In this document: piece by piece, positions 33,362 to 42,594 of the stretch
How positions within the stretch are numbered: the first letter of the stretch is position 1
Layout: every line of letters begins with the position of its first letter
Origin: Pilatotrama ljubarskyi
Lineage: Eukaryota > Basidiomycota > Agaricomycetes > Polyporales > Polyporaceae
Assembly (NCBI GenBank): GCA_022385805.1
Contig: MU277795.1
Location: 1 to 48,787 of the forward strand
Direction: 5' to 3'
Length of the DNA stretch: 48,787 bases
The notes under the pieces: generated by a model
Database searches by the model: none
The model's input: only the letters and a program-made list of their open reading frames with translations
Told to the model about the DNA's origin: nothing
Position numbers and translations under genes: made by a program

Positions 33362-34834
33362 ATGAGCGAACCTACCCGTCCCGCAATGGGGAACAGCCAG
33401 TCCTCCGCACCATTCGCCGAGTCGACATTCGGGCCATCGAGTGACACCTTCGAGGGCACCAGTACCCTCAGCAGTCCGAAGAGAGTATGTAGCCGTCCTC
33501 TCGCACACGGCAATCCTGGTCTAACAGGATCATTCCTGCACAGAAGTCGCAGGACTCCGTGGACGCTCACGCGCCGTCTCCCGACGCGAAGCGGGCCAGA
33601 CCGAACTCGAGCTCCAGCTCAGGTGGCACAAAGGCGGAACACTCTCCGGGGCCCACATCTCCCGCACAGGCCCCAGCAGTCATACCCTCAGCCTCACTCT
33701 TCGGCAAGCCGGGCCCCTCTTCGCGCCCCAGCGCGAGCGCCCGGCCGACCCTCGAACCCCCGGTCCACATGTCCAAGTCCGCCAAGTACTGGTACGACGA
33801 CGGGAACGTCGTCATCGGGGTCCACACGACGCTCTTCAGGCTGCACCGCTCGCGCCTCGCGCAGCACTGCGCCTTCTTCGCGACGCTCTTTGGGCCCCCG
33901 GCCTTCGGCGCGCTCAGGGCGCACGACGGCCATGTCGGAGACCGGTGGGTGGTCGACGGATGTCCGGTGTATCACACCCCTGCGGCGCTCAAGGTGGACG
34001 ACTTTGAGTGCCTGCTAGACGTGCTGGAGAGGCCTCTGTGAGTCCGCCCATCAGTAAGGGCGGAAGCGTGCAAGATGACTGACGCACTCTGATGTCTCTC
34101 GAAGAGCGTTCTCGCACGGGATGCCGACGCAGACGACCGCAGCCGCGCTCCTCCGCGCTTCCCATGCCCTCGCCTGCGGCCTCGTCTTCGCCTTTGCCGA
34201 AGACGCCCTCGGAGTCATCTGGGGCTGCGGGCTCCCGCCCAAGGCTCCATCCTACACCGCAGCCCTCTTCCCCGGTGCCCCTGCTGCCACTGCACATTCT
34301 GACGGCGTTGGTGCAGCCGTGGAGCATACCTACCTCGACGCGCTCTTCATCATCCTCCTAGCGCGCCGATACAACGTCCAAGGCGTCCTGAAGCGCGCGT
34401 TCTACGAGCTCATCGCGAGCCAGGACTTCTGGGACGCGCTCACCGCGGACCGGAAGCGGATCCGGCTGCCCGAGGGGGACTTGCTGCGGCTGTACAACGC
34501 GCGACACGTGCTCGAGCAGCGCTGGCGCGAGGCGGCCGTCGTCGCGCCGTGCACGAACGCCAGGGGGGAGTCGATCTGCGAGAAGAGCGAGTGCCGCGTG
34601 CGTTATGGACATTCCTACTCTTTGGCCAAGGATTTGTGGCGGGACATGGTGCTGCAGAGCGGGCTAGTGGATGTGGGTGCGCGGGACCCGATGCGGTACG
34701 AGCTGCTCGGGGGGCTGAAGCGGGAGAGCCGGGATAGGTGGTGCGCGTGGTGTCTGAGGGAGTGGGAGGAAATGATGGGGCGGAAGAGGAGGGAGTGGTG
34801 GGCGCTGCTGGATCAGCTGATGCACCTCGACTAG
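33362..34834 (+). CDS. BTB-domain protein, family copy 6, 448 aa
   Basis: Exons 33362-33484, 33544-34037 and 34105-34834. Exon 1 ends in SSPKR, the conserved intron position. A Ser/Pro-rich linker precedes the BTB domain (from about 123: YWYDDGNVVIGVHTTLFRLHRSRL). The end of the domain reads CPVYHTPAALKVDDFECLLDVLERPL. The phase-2 intron leads to LLRASHALACG. Then come VLKRAFYELIASQDFW, LLRLYNARHVLEQRWRE, a Cys cluster (ICEKSECRV), DPMRYELL, WCAWCLREW and WWALLDQLMHLD. It is closest in sequence to pseudogene copy 8, sharing AEDALGVIWG / AKDALRAIGN and PPKAPS, so these two are probably a recent duplicate pair. Intact throughout. Confidence 0.86.
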
Positions 34835-34941
34835 ACACTCCCGTTCGCTGAAGACGACAAACCATCTGTGGTACTAATGACCGGATCACCACGTCTTGTA
34901 AAACATGAGTTGTAAAACAAAAGCTCCTTGTTGTGACACTA

Positions 34942-34966
34942 TCACGTGCATGCGTCACAGCGCGTC
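34942..34966 (+). promoter_or_regulatory. 25-bp conserved intergenic motif, instance 2
   Basis: Same pattern as at 32990 with identical spacing. It lies 108 bp behind the stop of BTB copy 6 and 220 bp before the ATG of copy 7. Confidence 0.45.
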
Positions 34967-35161
34967 AGGCTGCACCTCTTCAAGTGTGACTCTTCTAAGT
35001 ATCCTTTACCACAAGTTACAAGGTCACGTCTACGACAGCGCTGTATACCCGGGGTTTCCCTGTCTCCTTCGAAGCAGCCTGAAAACGTCAACGGTCCTCC
35101 GAAACAAGGATCCTCTCCAGTGAACGCGGCCCCCACTAGTCCTCGAGCTTCCGCGACCAAC

Positions 35162-36342
35162 ATGTTGAAGCGTATACGGGCTGCGGACTCCACTGATAAG
35201 AGCAGCGAGGACATCGTAAGTACCATCATTGCGACACGTCTGGCTGGGCACGATTGAACTGTGCCATTGCAGCCAGAGGAGCTCGTCCCCGCACCGAAAC
35301 GAGCGAACTCGAAGACAACTGGCGTGAACGATCAATTTGTCGCTGGAGGCTATCGCCAATCCCCGGACTTCTGGTATCCGGACGGTAATATTATACTGGT
35401 GTTTGGAGACGTCGGCTACAAGCTCGTCGCCTCTCGTCTCTCTCGCTACTTTACATCTCTACCGCTGCCCCACCCGGACTGCGGAGATAACGATGTCGAT
35501 GACTGCAAGACACTCTCTGTACCCAATATCGCGCCGGAGAAGTTCGAAAAGTTGCTCAGATATGTCGAACTTCCTTTGTACGTACCCGCCGCCTTCCTCG
35601 ATTCCTAGAGATCCTGCCGGCTCAAGAGCTGATCCGCTTTCTTTACAGCGAATACTCTATCAACACTGCTCCGCGCGATACGGTCCTGGAGATCGTCCGC
35701 ACCTCCAAACTCCTGGGCTGCTCAAGGGCTCTCCAACAAGCGCTCGTCCGTATCGGCGATCTCACTCACAGTGAGGGGCCACCCGGACCGGACGCCTGGT
35801 CCTTTTGCGACAACTACAAGGCAGCCATCGAGATGATCCACCTCGCGCGCGAGCACGACGTTCCGTCCATCCTCAAACCTGCCTTCTACGAGCTGCTCCG
35901 CGACGACAAATTCTGGCGCGTAGTGAAGCATAAGGGACCCGACGCCGTGCAGCTCCCCCCGAATGACATCGTCCGCCTGTACACCGCGCACGCCGAGCTC
36001 GGGACGGAGTGGCGGGAGCTCTGCCTCATTCCTCCCAGCAGTCGGCATTGGTCCTCTGCGTGTACATGCCGTATCAGCCAGGAGCCTCCCGCGCGGCAGC
36101 ATGCATGGCGCAAGATGCTTCCCGACGACGTGCTTGAGGAGTCGGACCCGATAAATTCCTCGGGCGATCTTCATGCACTGCTCGTGCGCGATCCCAAGGA
36201 CTGGTGTAAATCTTGCCTGAAGATTCAGCAGGACCGGTGGAACAACGCGCGGGGGCGGTGGTGGCACGAGCTGGATCAATGGCTGGGGCTCTCGCCGAGA
36301 CCTGCAGCTTCGACCTCCAAGGTGCGCGCAAGGCGTGCATGA
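35162..36342 (+). CDS. BTB-domain protein, family copy 7, 350 aa
   Basis: Exons 35162-35215, 35273-35577 and 35649-36342. It is the shortest intact member. The N-terminus is MLKRIRAADSTDKSSEDI. The BTB domain starts at about 51 (FWYPDGNIILVFGDVGYKLVASRL) and is compact, with the linker almost absent. APEKFEKLLRYVELPL closes it, followed by the phase-2 intron. The C-terminal part has IVRTSKLLGC, ILKPAFYELLRDDKFW, IVRLYTAHAELGTEWREL, a Cys pair (ACTC), DPINSSGD and WCKSCLKIQ, and ends WWHELDQWLGL with a basic tail. All family blocks are in frame. Because the linker is minimal, it is the best copy for defining the domain boundaries. Confidence 0.86.
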
Positions 36343-37076
36343 TCGCTTCATGATGTTCTGCTCGGCATGCTACTTGCGCTTCTTTGCTGTTGCTCCTCGT
36401 TCTGTTTACGATACACGCTTCCGATCGTTCCATCAGTGTTCGTCCGCTCCGGAGAGTGTACCAAAGTTATCCTGTGCACGGTGCGCGTGCATGCTCTCTC
36501 ACTATGACTTTCTGCTCTTCTTATGCCTTGCGGCCCTCTGCGCATGATCTTCGGCATCGATGTCAGCAATTATTCGAACGTTGACGCGTCTTTCCCTTCA
36601 TACTATCTGTATCCTCTCAGTTTGGGGCTCGAGACAATCCGCCCTTTGCTCCTCGCGGCGCCACAAGTCAATCATGGTTAGACGGCCGTGAAGCATACGA
36701 AAGCGCGGCAACGCGGGCGCAGCATGAGAGACACAATGCACTGTGCGCTATAGGTCGGCGTCGAAGATATCCAATGAATGGTGAGTGCACACGTCTGTTC
36801 AACTAGCTTTGCTTTCATACTCTGGGATTTCGTAGTGCGCTTCAAGGTTTCGCTTCCTCAGGCCCTTTGTCCACGCCCCACTATCCCATACACTGTTGTA
36901 TGTTAGACGAACCCAAGAGCGAGAGTACAAAGCGGACAGCGTTTTTGTGGCCCCATCCCGTATGTGCTCAATGCGAAGACAATGCTAAGCATCTCATCCT
37001 GTCCGGTGAGCCCCTCTGCAGGCCTCGAAACCACTCTCCCTCGCACTCTGCCGTACTAGACGAGCCGCAAGTTAGT
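36343..37076. other. Intergenic region between BTB copies 7 and 8
   Basis: No gene recognised. An open plus-strand frame from 36867 runs into exon 1 of copy 8, but shows no motif before the ATG at 37077. The 25-bp motif was not found here. Confidence 0.35.
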
Positions 37077-39989
37077 ATGAACTCGCCCGCCGGAAATGTG
37101 AATATGGGAAAAAACACCCAGTCTCGCGCGCCACCCTCTAGAGCAGCGTTTCCCGCAGGGAACGGCGTAACTACCACTACGGGTACCACACATGCGCCAG
37201 CCTCAACTAGCCAAGCCGCCGTGAGCAGCCCGAAGAGGGTGAGCACCGTCCCTGTCTACACTCGTTCACTACTGACTCATGGTCTACGACGTAGCAGAAG
37301 CTCCAAGAGTCCTCCGGAGAACACCCCGCCACCTCGGGCGCAAAGCGTGCCAGATCGGACCCAAGTGGCACGAAGGCTCCCCAAGACGCATCGGCCGCTG
37401 CACTCGGTCCGCCCCCTGCAATACGGGCACAGCATCCTCTCCGACCGGGGCTCCTGTTGCACAAGTTCCGCGATCCTCTGTGTCTGGAGCATCCGAAAAC
37501 TCCCCCTTCAGCTCGTCCACTCTCGCACCGAGTGGGGTGCAGTATCCTGGCCTGCCGAGCGTGGATACGGTGCCATGGCAGAAGCCCCTCACGGCATGCG
37601 CCAAGTACTGGTATCCGGACGGCAACGTCGTGATCAGGGCCGAGTCGATGATCTACAAGCTGCATCGCTCGAGGCTCATGCGGCAGTCCGCGTTCTTCTG
37701 CACGATCCTCTTCGGTCCTCGCCCGCCGGCCGGCCGGCTTGGAGGGAGACATGGAGCCGTACCGCGTCGAGGGATGCCCGGTCTACAGTCTCCCGCCCGG
37801 ACTGCCTTCGGACGACTTTGAGTGCCTGCTCGCCGCGGTCGAGGAGGGTCCGTAAGTCCTCCTTCAGTATTCAATGGTTGCAGACGCGGAATGATGACCG
37901 CCGGTCCGTCTCTTGCCGGGCGTTCTTTAAAGCCCCGATGAACCACGTCGTGGCGACCTCCCTCGTCCACGCTGCCAGCGTACTCGGCTGTCTTGTCGCC
38001 TCCGAGTTCGCGAAGGACGCCCTCCGCGCGATCGGGAACTGCGCCCGCCCGCCCAAGGCGCCCTCCCTCACCCGAAACAGGCTGTTCCCTGCGCTCGCCT
38101 CTGACCATCCTCGGATGGACCGGACCTCAAGCTGGACACCGACGGCGGCGGGTGCATATACCTCGACGCCGTTTACACTGTGAAAGTTGGCGCGGGTCAA
38201 ATTCATCCGGGCACCGTACAGTTTGCCTAATTCACCCCTCGCGCGGCTGAAATGGGTTGAAACCTGAGACTGGATGAAAAAGTGCTGAATTTCATGACGG
38301 CGACAATTCACCTGATAACCGTATGAATATCACTTTCGCCAGATCATCAATAAACTCGCGAAGTAGGTGAGAAGCACGTGAATTGGAGCGTCCCAGGATA
38401 ATACCACGAGGGGCAATGGCCCATGCTCTGGCCTGGAATAGGCAGGGGAAATGGGGTGAATTGTTCTCCTGGTTCTGGTCCGGAGCCAGTCTAGGAATCC
38501 AGACAATAGAACACAAAGCGCCGCATTCATCGCGTTTCTTATCGATAAGTAGATTTACTTATCCAGATTCCGGACCTGAACCAGGCTGGTAACCAGGTTG
38601 TCGACAGGAGTCCAGTTCAGTTCAAATTCCTGGCCTGTTCAGGAGGGAAGCACGGGCTAATGCCCCTCGTGTACGGGCGCTTCAGCCACTCCTGCACCAC
38701 GGCTCTCCTTGTGCTGCTACCACCATGATCACCTTATCGTTTGCCGTCTCTGCTTGGAAACCCATACTGTTGCAGGCAGACTATAAAATGCCGGGGAGCT
38801 GGAGATTTTTCTGAGGATACTGCGGGCAGAGTATGAGCAATCACAGCTTGGTGCGTCGAAACCGCCTTGTATCGGTATGCAGGGCTACTCAGTATGCCCG
38901 GTCACCAGGTGGATGACGGGAAATTGTGTTGACAGTGGTTGCTCGCCAAGTTATTGGACGGCTCACTACGCTGAGATGGGATGCGAGAAGAAACCTCGAG
39001 GCTCGAAGTCTACCGGTTCGATCAGGTGCGCCCACGAGTATTCTCTCATGTTAGTGCAACAGCAGCTGAACTTGGGTGAGCAGCGCAACCGTCCACCTTC
39101 ACATGGTCAACAATGTCGCTTAGACCACTCGGCTGTGTCAGGATGTGGTACAGCCATAGGCAGCCTTGGTATGGTTCTTAGTGGGATGTAGCTTGGATGC
39201 AGCATGGTTCCGATGCTCGACGTCTCATTTGGCTCTGAGACGTCCACTTTGTCTATCAACTCGAATGTACTACAGTAGCATCTCCATGCAGTAATATGAT
39301 ATTCGACGAACGCGCCCGCTTGACTGACTTGGGTACCGGATACATCTCAGCGTGAGACCTACTGAATTTACAGCGCATATCTCAACGGGGCTGGTTTTCA
39401 ACGGCATTTCATACGTTACCAACCTGCTGAAACCTTGCATGGCGCGGGTAAACCTCAAGAGCTCAAACCCCTGATTTCATCCGTTTGGCTTCGTGTTTCC
39501 AGCACTTACGGGTGAAATTCAACCGCGCGAATGTTCAATGTACTCCGTTCGCACTACTGAACCGGCGGATGAATTTCACACACGCTAGGTTTCTCAGTGT
39601 ATTACGTCATCCTCCTCGGCGTCCTGAAGCGCGCGTTCTGGGACGCGTTGCTCGTCGACCGGGATCGCATGAAGAAGGACCTCCTGCTGCTGTACGACGC
39701 GCGCCACGTCCTGCAGCAGCGCTGGCGCGAATCCAGCGCGCCGCGCATGTCCGGGTGCCCGAACGGGTGCTGCAAGACGAGCACGAAGGGGAAGTGAATG
39801 GCGGGCGAGCGGGAGGACGCGTGGGAGCGCATGGTGTTGAAGAGCGGCTGATCGCGCGGGGACGAGGGACCCGATGCGGTCCGACTTGCTGGGGAATCTG
39901 AAGATGGGGAGTGTGGGAGTGGTGCGAGCTGGACGCGGCGTCGGGGAGTGGTGCGAGCTGGACGCGCTGATGCAGCTGGAGGCACAGTA
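37077..39989 (+). pseudogene. BTB-family copy 8, frameshifted and split by an inserted element
   Basis: Exon 1 (37077-37238) is intact and ends SSPKR. Exon 2 starts at 37298 with a sequence like copy 6 (KLQESSG, KRARSD). It then needs one frame change near 37400-37440 and a second near 37735, inside a CCGG-type short repeat. The BTB domain between them is readable (YWYPDGNVVIRAESMIYKLHRSRL). The acceptor of the next intron, AG in copy 6, reads CG at the aligned place near 37918. Exon 3 runs to 38175. There a 1,424-bp element interrupts it, and the reading resumes at 39600 with VILLGVLKRAFWDAL and LLLLYDARHVLQQRWRE. The end has stops (after STKGK and after KSG). The WCxxC block was not recovered. 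The copy is dead. Confidence 0.8.
38176..39599. mobile_element. Non-autonomous TIR element (MITE-like) in BTB copy 8, 1,424 bp
   Basis: Both ends begin CACTGWGAAA when read inwards. Over the first 34 bp the two ends match at 27 positions and include the shared block AAATTCATCCG. The element is flanked by TA on each side (38174-38175 and 39600-39601). Removing it with one TA restores the reading frame of the BTB gene across the junction, which confirms the borders. No transposase ORF is present. A TA target duplication suggests mobilisation by a Tc1/mariner-type (IS630) transposase. The CACTG terminus recalls CACTA elements, but those duplicate 2-4 bp that need not be TA. Superfamily is therefore open. 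Confidence 0.85.
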
Positions 39990-40066
39990 AGCACCCTCGG
40001 CTTACGTCAGAATAGACCAGCTACAACTGCGCGAACCTTGCGTATGCCAATGCGCGTCCGTCACAT

Positions 40067-40091
40067 TCACGTGCCGATGTCACGGCGTGTC
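40067..40091 (+). promoter_or_regulatory. 25-bp conserved intergenic motif, instance 3
   Basis: Same pattern and spacing as at 32990 and 34942, with GTGTC at its end. It lies 78 bp behind the last BTB-related sequence and 369 bp before the ATG of the membrane-protein gene at 40460. Confidence 0.45.
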
Positions 40092-40459
40092 AAGTGAGAA
40101 CTGGCATACCGCATCTGGAATTCTGCAGCTCTATATCAGACGTCGTCTGCTTCCTCAGGTGCCCCCGTTGCAACGTCGGAAGTACTCGACTGCTTCTTCA
40201 TCTCAACTCCCTCGTGCGCCAATATCTAGTACTCACCGCACACTCCTCAAGGCGGCCCTACACTGACGGATCTTCTCCACAGGAGAGAGGACAGTGAACA
40301 GCATTGTGGCTCCATACTCGCCTGAGGAACGTCAGAACTTGATGACGGAAACCATCGATCTTTGCCAACAGGTCCATCTGTCAACCTGCCGTTCCATGCC
40401 ACACTTATCCCTGCGCCGCTGAGCAGCTGCTTTTGATACATCGCCCATCTCACCCCACG

Positions 40460-41791
40460 ATGGTACTCACGCTCCTTGCTGTCTTCGGTGTACTCTTTGC
40501 CACCACTCAGCCCTCTTCAGGCGGCGTACTAGACGTCGTCGACGATGCCGACCCGCGCGTCCAATACACCGGCTCCTGGGTCCCCTACACGGCTGTCAAT
40601 AGCACTCAGTTCTGGTCTGGCACCGTGACCTATACCAACATATCGGGAGCCATGGCCAAGCTCGCCTTCACAGGTGGGTCTACTATACTCCGCTCTGTGA
40701 GTAGCACGTTTGACATTGAATGGTCTGTGTCTACCAGGCGATTCCGTGCAAGTCTTCGGCGCCTTCAACCTCAGCGGGCATCTCAATATGAGCTCCAGAT
40801 ATACCCTTGACGACGCCACACCAGTGATGTTCTCCCCGCCGTCGGTAGTCGAGACACCGATATTCCGACGCCAGTTCTACGCGTCCGGGCTCATCGCCTT
40901 CGGACAGCACGTCCTGACCATCGAAAACCTCGGAGAGCAATTCTGGCTCGACTCGATCCACGTAGACGGTCCTAACGGGACGCTCTCGTCGGTCTCGGTC
41001 ATGCAGTCGAACACCGTCCTCACCACGCAGGCACATCCGACACCCTCCTCCTCGGCAGACGACCCTGCGACTACTCAGCCAGTCCGGGCACCCAGCGCAG
41101 GCGGCACCTCCACCGTTTCAGGAGTCGTAGCCGGAGCAGTCGTCGCAGGCATCCTTCTCGTGTCTATGCTCTTGGGCGGCTTGTGGTGGCGGCGCCGACA
41201 ACGGCGGATGCGCCAGGCCGTGCCGCCCGGTAAGCCATGAGCCGCCTTATCATGAGACCTCTTGCAACCTGACATTCGCCTGTAGAAATTGAGACCTCCA
41301 CGAGCGGCGAGACCAGACCATGGAGCCAACTACCAGCACCGAACGCTCACTGCGCCATGCATCAGAACACGGCGAACGCCAGCGGCACCAACGTCGAAGC
41401 GCTCTCATTTCCTCCGAGTCAGAGGGCTTCGGTTCAGCCGTCTGACGTCCCGTTCCAACGAGACGGCGACGTCCGCGTCTCCGATAAAATGCCAGCGGTC
41501 CGACGGCGGAGCTCACAGTCCCTGTCGCCGCCTTCACGCGAGGAACGGGGAACGCGGAGTCGTGAAAGCGACGCAGACACGCGGACCCACCTCACGATCT
41601 CCTTCACGGGGCTTGCTGCATCTCGCGACGGCATGGGCGAGACGGAGAGACTCGGCCGGCGCTCGCTCGACGGAGGTCTGCGGCTCGCGGGGGGTCCAGC
41701 GGACTCTGCGCCATCGGACTTGACCTCGGACGTCGGGGCGTTCGGCGACTTCGCCGTCTTGCCGCCTCGGTACCAGCTGCACCATCCATGA
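40460..41791 (+). CDS. Secreted single-pass membrane protein, hypothetical, 403 aa
   Basis: Exons 40460-40673, 40738-41229 and 41286-41791. The N-terminus (MVLTLLAVFGVLFATTQPSSG) is a clear signal peptide. The extracellular part starts with VDDADPRVQYTGSWVP, a pattern common in basidiomycete cell-surface proteins of unknown function. It has several N-glycosylation sites (e.g. NSTQ, NISG, NLSG, NMSS). A Ser/Thr/Pro-rich stalk follows at about 200. Then comes a transmembrane helix (VVAGAVVAGILLVSMLLGGLWW) and a basic stop-transfer RRRQRRMR. The cytoplasmic tail (about 240-403) is disordered and Ser/Arg-rich. The extracellular part may be a jelly-roll carbohydrate-binding fold, but this is speculation. 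Intact. Confidence 0.8.
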
Positions 41792-42594
41792 CTACTATCG
41801 TCGGTACGGGCTATGACCGTCAGTTCGCGTGTCTAGTCGAGTAGTATACCCTGCACACTGCCTCCGATTAAATGGAAGTGGCCGCTTAATTTGAGGGTCC
41901 CCACTGGCACTGGGCAGTTGTGTGCTGTATATGGCGGTGTACCAAGGGAGCACGACGGAGACGCGATTAGTTGCGAGTATCCTCAGGACGGCCAAGGTAA
42001 ACCTGGGGAGACTTGGGTTTACCGTGGGAAAACACGCCGGGGCTGCCGACTGTAGGACATCTGGGCGCCTAGGCTCTCGGTTTCCTTCATCAGCAAAAAC
42101 ACTAGTCGCATATGAGCACTTGTAAGCCGCCTGGATGCGCTCTGAAGCGCTGTAATCGCTCCCAATCTGACCGCCATATTGCATGGCTTTTTATAAGGTA
42201 ACCCCCACTATTACAAACCACTTGGAACTTGAAGTGGCTGTATCGCGCTCATGGTGGATGAGCGATCGCGCGCGTTGTTAGCTATTCCGGATATCATATT
42301 GCCATATACTCGATGTTGTGTAAACAGGTATCATACATGTTCGAGCCGTGGCAATTGCCCATCCGGTCGCTCCCGTTCAGCGCTACTAATCCGCGAGACG
42401 TTCACACCGCAGCAGATTGCACGACATCGAGCATCATATTAGATTAGACAGCAACAATAACATACATGCAGGAGCAGCCCGCCGCAGTCACGGGTACAAG
42501 AGGAAGAAGCACTGGAAGTACGATGCGAGAAGCCAGAGGAGAGATGCGGCGTCGGGGCGAGGTCAAAGCGAGAGTTGCCGCGGAGAACAACATC
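41792..42594. other. Intergenic region, 0.8 kb, no gene seen
   Basis: It lies between the convergent 3' ends of the membrane-protein gene and the DUF6698 gene. No ORF with a recognisable motif. The right part may be the DUF6698 3' UTR. Confidence 0.35.

Noticed and set aside
38176..39599. Assignment of the element to the CACTA superfamily from its CACTG ends.
   Set aside because: The duplication is TA rather than a variable 3-bp sequence, and no transposase is present; left unclassified.
18050..39989. Reading the BTB array as a CRISPR-like or satellite repeat array.
   Set aside because: Repetition is at protein and gene-structure level with strongly diverged DNA, in both orientations, and it has introns.
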